A model generated the notes under the pieces. It was given only the letters and a program-made list of their open reading frames with translations, was not told the origin of the DNA and did not search any database. From the NCBI RefSeq assembly GCF_003012735.1, contig NZ_PXYI01000009.1, positions 62,001 to 126,000 of the forward strand: a stretch of 64,000 bases of DNA, given 5' to 3'. This document shows, one piece after another, positions 25,370-34,218 of the stretch. How positions within the stretch are numbered: position 1 is the stretch's first letter; each line of letters starts with the position of its first letter. A program made the position numbers and the translations under genes. This stretch comes from Allosphingosinicella deserti (lineage in GTDB: Bacteria; Pseudomonadota; Alphaproteobacteria; Sphingomonadales; Sphingomonadaceae).

Positions 25370-26413
25370 ATGCAGACCAAGGGCCGCAAGCTTCTCGCCG
25401 CAGGTGCGGCGGTCGCCCTCCTTCTCGGTGCCGGCGGCACGCTTGCCTTCGCTCCTGGGGGCGATGCCTATGCCGAGGCTGCCAAGATCGAGGTCAAGCA
25501 GGGCATCGATGCATGGCAGAGAGGCGATCACGCCGGTGCGGTGCGGATGTGGCGTCCGGTTGCAGACGCTGGCAACGCCGACGCCCAGTTCAACCTCGGC
25601 CAAGCCTATCGCCTCGGCCGGGGAGTTCCGACCGATCTGCGCACGGCGCAAAGCTGGTTCGAGAAAGCGGCACAGCAGGGCCATGAGCAGGCGCAGGCCA
25701 ATCTCGGCCTCGCGCTCTTCCAGAATGGCGAGCGCGAGCGAGCTCTGCCCTGGATCCGCAAGGCCGCCGACGCCGGTGATCCTCGTGCCCAGTACGTGCT
25801 TGGCACGGCCATGTTCAACGGCGATCTGGTGCCGAAGGATTGGCCGCGGGCTTATGCGCTGATGCAGCGGGCCGCCGGCCAGGGCATGCCGAACGCAGCG
25901 TCGAACCTCGAGCAGATGGACAAGATCATCCCGCTTGCTCAGCGCCAGCAGGGCCTCGCCCTCGCCCGCCAGATGGAGCAACAGGCGCCGCCGCGTCTGC
26001 AACAGGCTCCAGGATCGATCGGCAAGGCCAATGTGCCGCCGTCCAATTCCGCGATTCAGTCGACCCTCGCTGCGCCCGTTCCCAAGGCAGCGCCCGTGCC
26101 CAAACCGGCGCCGGTTCGCACGGCTGAGACTGCGCGCCCGTCGGCGCCCGCCGCCGTCCGTGCTCCCATCGCCACCAGCGCTGCCGGATGGCGTGTGCAG
26201 CTTGGCGCGTTCAGCACCTCTGCAAATGCACAGCGTCAATGGGCTGGCCTGCGGGGCAGGGTCGGAGCGCTCGCGAGCCTGCGGCCTTTCTATGTCGCGG
26301 CCGGCCCGGTGACGCGGCTCCAGGCGGGAGGCCTCCCGAACCGCGCGGCCGCAGACCGGGTCTGCGGTGCCGCGAAGGCGGCCGGGTCGGCCTGCTTCCC
26401 CGTCGCGCCCTGA
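25370..26413 (+). CDS. Sel1-repeat protein with C-terminal SPOR domain
   Basis: A 347-residue secreted protein: signal peptide LLAAGAAVALLLGAGGTLAFA, then Sel1-like repeats (QFNLGQAYRLGRGVPTD, QANLGLALFQNGERERAL, QYVLGTAMFNGDLVPKDW), a Pro/Ala-rich linker, and a SPOR domain starting AGWRVQLGAFSTSANAQRQW. The linker and SPOR mirror those of the TPR lipoprotein encoded divergently 1.5 kb away. GGAG precedes the ATG by eight bases. The location is inferred to be periplasmic and at peptidoglycan. The gene is transcribed alone or with the downstream PilZ-like gene, 128 bp away. Confidence 0.85.
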   Translation: MQTKGRKLLAAGAAVALLLGAGGTLAFAPGGDAYAEAAKIEVKQGIDAWQRGDHAGAVRMWRPVADAGNADAQFNLGQAYRLGRGVPTDLRTAQSWFEKAAQQGHEQAQANLGLALFQNGERERALPWIRKAADAGDPRAQYVLGTAMFNGDLVPKDWPRAYALMQRAAGQGMPNAASNLEQMDKIIPLAQRQQGLALARQMEQQAPPRLQQAPGSIGKANVPPSNSAIQSTLAAPVPKAAPVPKPAPVRTAETARPSAPAAVRAPIATSAAGWRVQLGAFSTSANAQRQWAGLRGRVGALASLRPFYVAAGPVTRLQAGGLPNRAAADRVCGAAKAAGSACFPVAP

Positions 26414-26541
26414 CAATATGCTGAGACCGGCCGCAAGGAGCGTTCGTTGGTAATCCGGCTTGCATGTCGGCGGCGCTATTAACCCTTTTTTCGGCGCCCC
26501 GATCTATCGTAGGAAACGCTGGGCAGCCGGGGAAAAGGCAC

Positions 26542-26859
26542 ATGGGTGCAAGAGCGCGAATCGGTAAGGACGAGACTATGGCGACGCGCTGGCGGCGCCG
26601 GCGGATGTGCATTCTCGTCGCCGAATCGCCCTCTCCTGCGGCGCTGCGGGAAGTCAGCGCGCGCGGTGCCTTTCTCGAAACCAACGCCAGGCCGCCACTC
26701 GGGGCGTCCGTGGAACTGCGCCACCCGGAAGCGGGTACCATTCGGGGGATCGTCCAGGCGCTCGCCCATGATGGCGTCCGGCTCGATTTCGCCTGCGGCG
26801 AACATTCGGTCGGATTTGCGCTGGCGGCGATCGCTGCGGACATGAGCCGCCCGCTGTAG
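26542..26859 (+). CDS. PilZ-like domain protein
   Basis: A 105-residue single-domain protein. It resembles PilZ c-di-GMP receptors: an N-terminal basic stretch ATRWRRRRMCI precedes LREVSARGAFLETN, which corresponds to the second PilZ motif (D/N)xSxxG, and VELRHPE and IVQALAHDGVRLDF fit the later strands. The first D/N is Glu here and the RxxxR motif sits in RWRRRR, so c-di-GMP binding is uncertain. I chose the ATG at 26542 after GGGGAAAAGG. Open frame further upstream has no family likeness. Confidence 0.6.
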   Translation: MGARARIGKDETMATRWRRRRMCILVAESPSPAALREVSARGAFLETNARPPLGASVELRHPEAGTIRGIVQALAHDGVRLDFACGEHSVGFALAAIAADMSRPL

Positions 26860-26947
26860 CGGATCGGCCTTCGGGGGGAGCGTCGCTTGCCGCCCCGACC
26901 GGACTCGAACGCTGGACTTCCGCGATGAACCGGAGGACGGAGGCGGA

Positions 26948-27430
26948 ATGGCTGACAAACCCAATTACATCACGCCGGACGGGTACCGGCGGCTCCGCGA
27001 GGAATATGAGGCGCTGTTCGGCACTGAACGCCCGCAGCTGGTGGAAACGATCAGCTGGGCAGCCGGCAATGGTGACCGCTCCGAGAATGGCGACTACATC
27101 TACGGCCGCAAGAAGTTGCGTGAGATCGACCGGCGGATCGGCTGGCTTTCGAAGCGCATGAAGAATGCGAGCGTCGTCGATCCGGCCAAGCAGCCCGACC
27201 GCAGCAAGGTGTTCTTCGGAGCGATCGTGACCTTGGTCGACGAGGATGATCGAGAGCGCGTTGTCACCTTGGTCGGGGAGGACGAGACCGATCCCTCCGC
27301 TGGTCGCATCGCTTGGACCTCGCCGATCGCCCGTGCCATCCGCGGTGCCGCCATCGGAGACGTTCGACGCGTCACCCTGCCCGCCGGAGAACGCGAATTG
27401 GAGATCGTGAAGATCGAGTATCCAGGCTGA
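26948..27430 (+). CDS. greB: Transcription elongation factor GreB
   Basis: A 160-residue GreA/GreB factor that rescues backtracked RNA polymerase by stimulating transcript cleavage. N-terminal YITPDGYRRLREEYEAL and the tip sequence GNGDRSENGDYIYGRK, where the acidic tip residues D and E act at the polymerase active site, are GreB-type (GDR[SL]EN[GA]DY[IQ]YGKK). The C-terminal FKBP-like domain ends LEIVKIEYPG. GGAGG lies near the ATG. It stands alone. Confidence 0.93.
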   Translation: MADKPNYITPDGYRRLREEYEALFGTERPQLVETISWAAGNGDRSENGDYIYGRKKLREIDRRIGWLSKRMKNASVVDPAKQPDRSKVFFGAIVTLVDEDDRERVVTLVGEDETDPSAGRIAWTSPIARAIRGAAIGDVRRVTLPAGERELEIVKIEYPG

Positions 27431-27469
27431 GGCTGATCTCTTGGGGGCCGAACCGGACGTTGACTTACC

Positions 27470-27865
27470 TCAGTTCCCGGACCCCTCGGCGAACCGCACG
27501 TGGTTGACCAGCGCTGCTTTGACCTCACCGTCGGTGAGCTGCATGTCACGATCCGTGTCCGCATGGCGGCGGAACCAGATATTGGCTTCGTCGGCCGTGG
27601 CGAGCGTGACCCGACGATCCTGATCGTCGTCATAGCGATCGCGGACGAGCCGCCGGCCCTCCTCCGTGCAAGCGAGCCAGGGATCGAGCGCGGATCCCCC
27701 CTCGCCTTCGAAGAAGCCGCAATCGTTGCCGAGCCGTTGATAGTCGCGACCAACATAAGCATAGTCGCCATAGCCGACGGGTCGGCTCCCGTAATCGTCA
27801 TAGGTGGTGCAGGCTGCACCAGCGACAGCAGCCGCGAACAGACTCGTTATGCCAGCGAAGCGCAT
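27470..27865 (-). CDS. EF-hand lipoprotein
   Basis: A 131-residue lipoprotein with lipobox VAGAAC (Cys19). Its N-terminal mature part is Tyr/Gly-rich (YDDYGSRPVGYGDYAYVG). The C-terminal half has two EF-hand-like calcium loops: RYDDDQDRRVTLATADE and RHADTDRDMQLTDGE, each with the D-x-D-x-D-x-x-hydrophobic pattern and a final acidic residue. Two Cys (NDCGFF and LACTEE) may form a disulfide. The start is supported by the lipoprotein signal, and the upstream open frame is Arg-rich noise. Function is unknown. Calcium-binding is inferred. Confidence 0.7.
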   Translation of the reverse strand: MRFAGITSLFAAAVAGAACTTYDDYGSRPVGYGDYAYVGRDYQRLGNDCGFFEGEGGSALDPWLACTEEGRRLVRDRYDDDQDRRVTLATADEANIWFRRHADTDRDMQLTDGEVKAALVNHVRFAEGSGN

Positions 27866-27936
27866 TGCCGATCTCCCGCCAGTGGATCCGTGCAGCCTAA
27901 CATGATCCGGACAATTTGGTTCATTGTTTCGCGGCG

Positions 27937-28716
27937 TTAACCATCTTTCCCGAAAACGACCGCCGCGATCTGCTCCACCTCGGGATCTGCTCTCGGAGCC
28001 TTCATTGGGACGGCCGCTTCGAGCGCCTCGGCGACAGCGGTGAGTGCGACGATCCTTGCCGCCTTCTTGTTGTTGCCGTCGATCACGGTCCACGGCGCCC
28101 ACCGTGTGTCGGTGCGTGCGAACATGTCATGATAGGCATCGAGATAGGCTTCCCGCCGGCTGCGGTTGCGGAAATCTTCCGCGGTCACCTTCCAGCGTTT
28201 CCAGGGATGGTCGAGCCGCGCCTCGAGCCGCTTGTCCTGGGTTTCCTGCGTCACGTGGAAGAACAGCTTCACGATCGCCGCGCCGTTGAAATGCTGCTGC
28301 GCCTCGAACTCGTTGATCTCGTCATAGCCGCGCCGCCATTCGGGGCCGGGCGTCAGTTCCTCGACCCGCTCGACGAGCACGCGGCCGTACCAGCTGCGGT
28401 CAAAGATGCCGATGTCGCCCTTTCCGGGGAGCCGGTTCCAGAACCGCCAGAGAAAGTGGCGGGCGCGCTCCTCCGCATTCGGCGCCGAGATTGGCCAGAC
28501 CTTGAAAGCCCGCGGATCCCAGCCGGTGGTGATCCGCTGGATCGCCCCGCCTTTGCCGGCCGCATCCCAGCCCTCGCAGACGATGATACTGCTCTTCTTA
28601 TAGACGATGTGGCTGACCAGCACCCGCGACAGTCGCTCCTGCAGCGCCGCGAGGTCGGCATCATAGTCGCCGTCATATTTGGCGCCTTTTTCGTAGTCGG
28701 ACAGATCGATCGCCAC
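27937..28716 (-). CDS. ppk2: Polyphosphate kinase 2 family protein
   Basis: A 259-residue single-domain PPK2. Walker A is GWDAAGKGG (about 49-57), the lid region follows, and Walker B is IFDRSWYGR (104-112) with ERVEELTP. PPK2 enzymes use polyphosphate to phosphorylate nucleoside mono- or diphosphates (class I-III). The class cannot be settled by eye. It is downstream of aspS on the same strand but separated by a strong hairpin. Two more polyphosphate genes, ppk1 and ppx, lie 4 kb away. Confidence 0.9.
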   Translation of the reverse strand: MAIDLSDYEKGAKYDGDYDADLAALQERLSRVLVSHIVYKKSSIIVCEGWDAAGKGGAIQRITTGWDPRAFKVWPISAPNAEERARHFLWRFWNRLPGKGDIGIFDRSWYGRVLVERVEELTPGPEWRRGYDEINEFEAQQHFNGAAIVKLFFHVTQETQDKRLEARLDHPWKRWKVTAEDFRNRSRREAYLDAYHDMFARTDTRWAPWTVIDGNNKKAARIVALTAVAEALEAAVPMKAPRADPEVEQIAAVVFGKDG

Positions 28717-28732
28717 GACGCCTCCTCATTCA

Positions 28733-28761
28733 CTTCCCCCGCGCAAGAATCGCGGGGGAAG
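28733..28761 (-). terminator. aspS terminator hairpin
   Basis: An 11-bp perfect stem (CTTCCCCCGCG with CGCGGGGGAAG) and a 7-nt loop lie 33 bp after the aspS stop. No U-tract follows. Confidence 0.7.
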
Positions 28762-28794
28762 CTGTCCGAACAACTCTTGTTGACCGCCTGTTCC

Positions 28795-30612
28795 TTATCC
28801 CGGCGCGACGACCTTTGCGGGATCCTTCTTCGCTGCGCCGGCCGGCTCGACGAGCCGGATGTGCAGTTCCCGCAGCTGCTTGGCACTTACTTCGGACGGG
28901 GCGCCCATCATCAGATCCTCGGCCCGCTGATTCATCGGAAACAGCACGACCTCGCGGATGTTCGGCTCGCCCGCCAGCAGCATGACAATGCGGTCTATAC
29001 CGGGAGCAGAGCCGCCGTGAGGCGGCGCGCCGAACTTGAACGCGTTGATCATGCCGGAGAAATTCTTGTCGACGTCTTCCTTCGAATAGCCGGCAATCTC
29101 GAAGGCCTTGTACATGATGTCGGGCCGGTGGTTCCGGATCGCACCCGACGAGAGCTCCACGCCGTTGCAGACGATGTCATACTGATAGGCGAGGATATCG
29201 AGCGGATCTTTGGTCTCGAGCGCCCCGAGCTCGCCCTGCGGCATCGAGAACGGATTGTGTGAGAAATCGACCTTCTTCGCGTCTTCATCATACTCGAACA
29301 TCGGGAAGTCGACGATCCAGCAGAATTCGAAGCGGTCCTTGTCGATCAGATCGAGCAGTTCGGCCGTGCGGGTGCGTGCGAACCCGGCAAGCTTCGCCGC
29401 CTGCAGTTCCTTGCCGGCGGCGAAGAAGATGCCGTCATCCGGCCCGAGCCCGAGTTCCGCGATCAGCTTGCGAGTGGCCTCCTCGCCGTGATTCTTGGCG
29501 ATCGGGCCGCCGAGTTCGCCGCCCTTCTGCGTGATGTAGCCGAGACCCGCATGACCTTCGGAGCGTGCCCATTCGTTCATCTCGTCGAAAAACCGGCGGC
29601 TCTTGTCGGCCGTGTTGGGCGCCGGGATTGCACGAACCACGCCCCCGCCGGCGACGATGTTGGCGAACAAGCCGAAGCCCGAGCCTTCGAAATGCTTGGA
29701 CACGTCGGAGATCAGGATCGGATTGCGGAGGTCCGGCTTGTCATTGCCGTATTTCAGCATCGATTCCCGGTATGGAATGCGCGGGAAGCTGCCGGCCGGC
29801 GTCACCGAGCGGCCGCTGGCGAATTCCTCGAACACGCCGGCGAGCACCGGCTCGATCGCCTGGAACACGTCCTCCTGCGTGACATAGCTCATCTCGAAAT
29901 CGAGCTGGTAGAATTCGCCCGGGGATCGGTCGGCACGGGCATCCTCGTCGCGGAAGCAGGGCGCGATCTGAAAGTAGCGATCGAAGCCGGCAACCATGAG
30001 CAACTGCTTGAACATCTGCGGCGCCTGCGGGAGCGCATAGAATTTGCCGGGATGGACGCGGCTCGGCACCAGGTAGTCGCGCGCGCCCTCGGGGCTCGAT
30101 GCCGTCAGGATCGGCGTCTGGAATTCCGTGAAGCCTTGATCCGTCATACGCCGGCGGATGGAGCTGATAACCTGCGAACGAAGCACGATGTTGGCGTGGA
30201 TACGCTCGCGGCGGAGATCGAGGAAGCGATAGCGGAGGCGCGTGTCCTCGGGATATTCGGCCTCGCCCGCGACCGGCAGGGGCAATTCCTCGGCGGACGA
30301 CTGGACGACGACCACGTCGGCCGACAGCTCGATTTCCCCCGTGGCGAGGTTCGGGTTGGCGGCTTCGGAGCCGCGGCCGACGACGACGCCGGTGATGGTG
30401 ACCACCGATTCCACGCGCAGCCCGTCGAGGATCTTGAGCGGCTCGCTGTTCGCCTTGGCGACGATCTGGGTAATGCCATAGTGATCGCGAAGATCAACGA
30501 AGAGCACGCCGCCATGGTCGCGCTTGCGGTGGATCCAGCCCGAGAGCCTGACCGTCTCCCCGACATGGGAGGCGCGAAGTTCGCCGCAATTATGAGTGCG
30601 ATAGGCGTGCAT
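28795..30612 (-). CDS. aspS: Aspartyl-tRNA synthetase, likely non-discriminating
   Basis: A 605-residue bacterial-type AspRS: N-terminal OB-fold anticodon domain ([18 protein letters not shown]), class II motif 1-2 region ([16 protein letters not shown] to [13 protein letters not shown]), GAD insertion and motif 3 ([11 protein letters not shown]). His33 in the RKRDHGG segment corresponds to the residue that is His in non-discriminating AspRS of Pseudomonas aeruginosa and Leu in E. coli. With gatCAB 12 kb away, this implies Asp-tRNA(Asn) is made and then amidated. AsnRS absence cannot be checked from this window. It diverges from rnd. Confidence 0.95.
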   Translation of the reverse strand: MHAYRTHNCGELRASHVGETVRLSGWIHRKRDHGGVLFVDLRDHYGITQIVAKANSEPLKILDGLRVESVVTITGVVVGRGSEAANPNLATGEIELSADVVVVQSSAEELPLPVAGEAEYPEDTRLRYRFLDLRRERIHANIVLRSQVISSIRRRMTDQGFTEFQTPILTASSPEGARDYLVPSRVHPGKFYALPQAPQMFKQLLMVAGFDRYFQIAPCFRDEDARADRSPGEFYQLDFEMSYVTQEDVFQAIEPVLAGVFEEFASGRSVTPAGSFPRIPYRESMLKYGNDKPDLRNPILISDVSKHFEGSGFGLFANIVAGGGVVRAIPAPNTADKSRRFFDEMNEWARSEGHAGLGYITQKGGELGGPIAKNHGEEATRKLIAELGLGPDDGIFFAAGKELQAAKLAGFARTRTAELLDLIDKDRFEFCWIVDFPMFEYDEDAKKVDFSHNPFSMPQGELGALETKDPLDILAYQYDIVCNGVELSSGAIRNHRPDIMYKAFEIAGYSKEDVDKNFSGMINAFKFGAPPHGGSAPGIDRIVMLLAGEPNIREVVLFPMNQRAEDLMMGAPSEVSAKQLRELHIRLVEPAGAAKKDPAKVVAPG

Positions 30613-30769
30613 GTTGGCCGCTTTCCGTATCCAAGGCTAAGTGATGTTTTCGGCAGCGGCGTTCGCGGCCAGGGGCGCTTTTGTCAAGCCGGCGGCGCTA
30701 AGAGACATTTGCGGGTTCGTCATACAAGCCACTTTGTCATCCGCAAAGGCGCTCGCTATGAGGGCCGCA

Positions 30770-31945
30770 ATGCATATTCATCCGTTGATTACCGACAGCG
30801 AGTCGCTGAAGAGCCTGTGCGACCGCCTTGCGCAGTCCGATTTCGTCGCCGTGGACACCGAGTTCATGCGCGAGAACAGCTATTGGCCCGAGCTATGCCT
30901 GATCCAGATCGGCAACCGCGAAGAGGCGGCTGCGGTCGATCCCAAGGCCGATGGGATCGATCTGACGCCCCTTCTCGATCTGATGGTCGACAATGAGGAC
31001 GTGCTGAAGGTCTTCCATGCCGGCGGCCAGGACATAGAGATCGTCTACAATCTTACCGGTAAGACGCCTCATCCCTTGTTCGACACCCAGATCGCGGCAA
31101 TGGCACTCGGGCTTGGCGAGCAGGTCGGCTATTCCAACCTGGTCGAGAGCCTGGTGGGCAAGACGCTCGACAAGGGCGCGCGCTTCACCGATTGGGCGCG
31201 GCGGCCATTGGACAAGCGCCAGATCGATTACGCGATTGGCGACGTCACCCATCTCGCCACACTGTTTCCCAAGATGCTCGAGCGGCTGCGGCGCACCGGT
31301 CGCGGCGACTGGCTGGACGAAGAGATGGAGCGGCTTGCAGATCCGTCCAATTACGAGAATGAGGCCGATCTCGCCTGGAAGCGGGTCCGCATCTCGAGCC
31401 GCAAGGCCGACGTGCTCGGTCGGCTGAAGGCGCTCGCCGCCTGGCGCGAGAACGAGGCGAAGGCGAAGAACCTCCCCCGCGGCCGGATCATGAAGGATGA
31501 GACCCTCGCCGATGTCGCCTCGCATCCGCCTGCCGGTCAGGAAGGGCTCGCGCGGGTTCGCGGATTGTCTCCTGCCTGGGGCGGGAACGACATCGGTGGC
31601 CGGCTGATGGCGGCGCTCGCGGCGGCAAAGCCGCTGCCCGCCGACGAGATGCCCGGACGCGAGGAGCGCGGACCTGGGCTTGGCAAAGAAGGTGCATTGG
31701 TCGCCGACCTGCTGAAGCTTCTGCTCAAGATCCGCGCTCGCGAAGGCAATGTCGCCGCCCGCCTGATTGCAAAATCTGAGGAATTGGAAATGCTCGCCGC
31801 CGGTCGACGCGAGGGCCTTTCGATTCTTACGGGCTGGCGCTTCGACGAATTCGGCCGCGATGCCCTCGATCTGGTGGAGGGGCGCCTCGCTTTCGCGGTC
31901 AAGGGCGGCAAGCTGATGATGACCCGTACGGAGCATTCCCAATGA
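30770..31945 (+). CDS. rnd: Ribonuclease D
   Basis: A 391-residue 3'-5' exoribonuclease that trims tRNA and other RNAs. The DEDD exonuclease motifs are FVAVDTEFMRE (Exo I), VFHAGGQDIEIVYNL (Exo II) and YAIGDVTHL (Exo III, DEDD-Y type). Two HRDC-like domains follow (about 210-380). I chose the ATG at 30770 preceded by GAGGG, since upstream in-frame residues do not match. It overlaps the I78-type inhibitor gene by 4 bp. It diverges from aspS across 157 bp. Confidence 0.93.
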   Translation: MHIHPLITDSESLKSLCDRLAQSDFVAVDTEFMRENSYWPELCLIQIGNREEAAAVDPKADGIDLTPLLDLMVDNEDVLKVFHAGGQDIEIVYNLTGKTPHPLFDTQIAAMALGLGEQVGYSNLVESLVGKTLDKGARFTDWARRPLDKRQIDYAIGDVTHLATLFPKMLERLRRTGRGDWLDEEMERLADPSNYENEADLAWKRVRISSRKADVLGRLKALAAWRENEAKAKNLPRGRIMKDETLADVASHPPAGQEGLARVRGLSPAWGGNDIGGRLMAALAAAKPLPADEMPGREERGPGLGKEGALVADLLKLLLKIRAREGNVAARLIAKSEELEMLAAGRREGLSILTGWRFDEFGRDALDLVEGRLAFAVKGGKLMMTRTEHSQ

Positions 31946-32259
31946 CGACGCGCGTGATCAAGACCGTGGGCCTCCTCGCGATGATGGTTGCAGGCGGCTG
32001 CTCAACCGTCGCATCTGGTGACAGCGATTCGATGCCCGTGGGTGGCGAGACCGCCCCCACGTGCAAGGCGGAAGCGGCACAGACGCTCGTTGGACGGGTT
32101 GCAAGCGAAGCTCTGGCGGCAGAGGCCATGCGTCTCACTGGTGCCGGAACTTTGCGCTGGATCCCCCATGATGGCGTCGTCACCATGGATCTTCGCGAGG
32201 ATCGCCTCAACATCGAGCTCGATCCGGCGAACAAGGTCACTGGCATACGCTGCGGCTGA
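31942..32259 (+). CDS. I78-family peptidase inhibitor-like lipoprotein
   Basis: A 105-residue lipoprotein with lipobox VAGGC (Cys20). The mature part has the I78 pattern: CKAEAAQTLVGRVASEALAA, then GAGTLRWIPHDGVVTMD and a closing strand LNIELDPANKVTGIRCG, with two Cys likely paired. I78 members are elastase-inhibitor-like small proteins. In proteobacteria most are uncharacterised. Overlap with rnd by 4 bp is unusual, because the products act in different compartments. Confidence 0.8.
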   Translation: MTTRVIKTVGLLAMMVAGGCSTVASGDSDSMPVGGETAPTCKAEAAQTLVGRVASEALAAEAMRLTGAGTLRWIPHDGVVTMDLREDRLNIELDPANKVTGIRCG

Positions 32260-32306
32260 CCCAAGCAAGCGATTGCGCGGCGCCCGAGCGGCGTTAGACT
32301 CACCCG

Positions 32307-32714
32307 ATGAGCACCGATCGACGCACATTTCTGGCTGGGGCAGCCTTATCCGCGGCCATTGCGCCAGGGGCGACTGCCAGCACCGACGTCGCTCCTGTCG
32401 TTCGATACGGATTGATCGGCAAGATGGCGGCAAAGGCGGGCCGGCGAGCGGACCTCACACGTATCCTTCTGGACGGCGTATCGGGGATGCCGGGCTGCCT
32501 CAGCTACGTCGTCGCCGAGGATTCGTCGGATCAGGACATATTGTGGATCACCGAGGCATGGATCAGCAAGGATGCCCATACCGCCTCCTTGTCGCTGCCG
32601 TCGGTGCGCGCAGCGATTGCGAAGGCGCGACCATTGATCGCCGGCATGACGGCGATCGCCGAAACGGTTCCGATCGGCGGAAACGGGCTGGTGCGTCCCG
32701 ACCTCAGCGCATAA
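32307..32714 (+). CDS. Exported ABM-fold monooxygenase-like protein
   Basis: A 135-residue protein with a Tat-type signal (TDRRTFLAGAALSAAIAPGATA) followed by a dimeric alpha/beta ferredoxin-like ABM domain: VVRYGLIGKMAAKAGRRADL, PGCLSYVVAEDSSDQDILWITEAW and SLSLPSVRAAI. These features match the antibiotic biosynthesis monooxygenase/quinol monooxygenase superfamily (YgiN-like). No cofactor residue is identifiable. Its export is unusual for this fold, most members being cytosolic. Another ABM-like gene lies at 43.7 kb. Confidence 0.72.
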   Translation: MSTDRRTFLAGAALSAAIAPGATASTDVAPVVRYGLIGKMAAKAGRRADLTRILLDGVSGMPGCLSYVVAEDSSDQDILWITEAWISKDAHTASLSLPSVRAAIAKARPLIAGMTAIAETVPIGGNGLVRPDLSA

Positions 32715-32736
32715 TCCATCGGATCTGGGCGTAGAC

Positions 32737-34218
32737 TTAGAAGGTCGTGACCTCGGTCTTGTTGCCGAGGGCGGCGGCGAGACGGCGAAAGCGCCGATCG
32801 ACAGTCTCTCCGTAGAGCGCTTCCTCACCCTTGGGCAGGCATAGGCGCAGAATGCCCTTGCCACAGCTCAGCCGGCTGCGAGCAAGGCTGGCGGCAAGGC
32901 CGCCGCTGAGCCGCTGGCCGAGGCGCATGGCAAGCCCCCACAAAGCGGCACGCTCGAGCTCCGCTTCGCTGCACAGGGCCGCGACCCTCTTGTCGGGGAG
33001 ACTTCGGCCGCCGCCGAAGTTGGCCCAGAGCGCCTGCGCGATCATTACCCGCCCTGGCGCGTCGACACCAACCCAATTGCCGTGGAGCGCCATCTCGAGC
33101 CCGCGCTCCGCCCGGAAATCGGGGTGCGCCTGCCAGGCGACATCGGCGAGCAGGCAGGCGGCGAGTCGAAGGCGTGCGTGATGCGGCGGATCGTCGAAGA
33201 TCGGCGCGATCCAGGCGTCGAGCAGATCGCCATGTTCCCCAAAGCGGCTAAGCCCCCTGCCCGCCTCGCGCGCCGCCTCGAGCAAAGGATCGAGCAAGCG
33301 CTCCTTGCCAGAGAGGCGATGGTAGAGAAGGCCTTCGCGAATGCCGAAGCTCGACACGATCAGTTCGCTTGGCTGGAGCTCGTCCGCGATGGCCGAAAGC
33401 ACAAGCTTCGCCGCCGGCAAGGTCGGTATGCGCGATGCCGTCAGCGTGGGGATCGACTTGGGATCCGCTTTGTCGAGCAGACGGATGGTCTTGCGCAGCT
33501 CTTCGGGCCGCGACGGCGCCATCGCATATTGGTGGGTGATCGGCAGTGGATAATCGGTCGCGATGAGATCGAGGCGAGCGAGCGCGCGCCAGGATCCGCC
33601 GACCATGTAGAAGGGGCGCCCCCTGCCGCGGCTGCCGAGCCCGGTTTCGTCGAGCGCCTTGCGCAACGTCGCTGCAACTCTGGTTTCGGCTTTCTTGTCC
33701 GGCTCGCCGATGCGCAGCACACCCAGCGGAAGCGATACGCTTCGCCTGACCTTCCCTCCCCCGACCTCGGCAAGCTCGAGGCTGCCGCCGCCAAGATCAC
33801 CGATGATCCCCTCGGCCTCCGGAATACCGGAAAGAACGCCCTCGCCGGCGAGAACACCCTCCATCTCGCCGCTTATCACTTCGGGTTCGAAGCCGAGAGC
33901 ACGGATGCGATCGAGGAAGGCTTCGCCATTCTTGGCGTCGCGAGCCGCTGCGGTTGCGACGACCCAGGTACGCCGCACCTTCATCTGGCCGATCAGCAGC
34001 TTGAACCGGCGCATCGCCGCGAGCGCGCGCTCCTGGGCATCGGGCGCCAGGCGCCCCGTCTCGGCGAGGCTGGCACCAAGGCCCGCCAGGATCTTCTCGT
34101 TGAAGATGATCGTGGGCGTCCGCGGCGCGCCAGCATAGACGACGAGACGCACCGAGTTGGACCCGATGTCGATGATCGCGATCGGCTCGCGGTGTGGCAC
34201 GGTCTTACGGATCCTCAC
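32737..34218 (-). CDS. ppx: Exopolyphosphatase (Ppx/GppA family)
   Basis: A 493-residue ASKHA-fold phosphatase. The first phosphate loop is [15 protein letters not shown] (residues 14-28) and the second is [16 protein letters not shown], followed by [13 protein letters not shown]-terminal helical domain (about 310-490) is of the HD/PPX type. It degrades polyphosphate or pppGpp. Its start overlaps the ppk1 stop by 4 bp, so opposing enzymes of polyphosphate turnover are translationally coupled. It is last in the DUF2066-hdaA-ppk1-ppx unit. Confidence 0.93.
   Translation of the reverse strand: MRIRKTVPHREPIAIIDIGSNSVRLVVYAGAPRTPTIIFNEKILAGLGASLAETGRLAPDAQERALAAMRRFKLLIGQMKVRRTWVVATAAARDAKNGEAFLDRIRALGFEPEVISGEMEGVLAGEGVLSGIPEAEGIIGDLGGGSLELAEVGGGKVRRSVSLPLGVLRIGEPDKKAETRVAATLRKALDETGLGSRGRGRPFYMVGGSWRALARLDLIATDYPLPITHQYAMAPSRPEELRKTIRLLDKADPKSIPTLTASRIPTLPAAKLVLSAIADELQPSELIVSSFGIREGLLYHRLSGKERLLDPLLEAAREAGRGLSRFGEHGDLLDAWIAPIFDDPPHHARLRLAACLLADVAWQAHPDFRAERGLEMALHGNWVGVDAPGRVMIAQALWANFGGGRSLPDKRVAALCSEAELERAALWGLAMRLGQRLSGGLAASLARSRLSCGKGILRLCLPKGEEALYGETVDRRFRRLAAALGNKTEVTTF

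Noticed and set aside
26885-26935. GACCGGACTCGAACGC resembling a tRNA T-arm near greB
   Set aside because: The T-stem does not pair and there is no anticodon arm, so it is a chance match and not a tRNA or att remnant.
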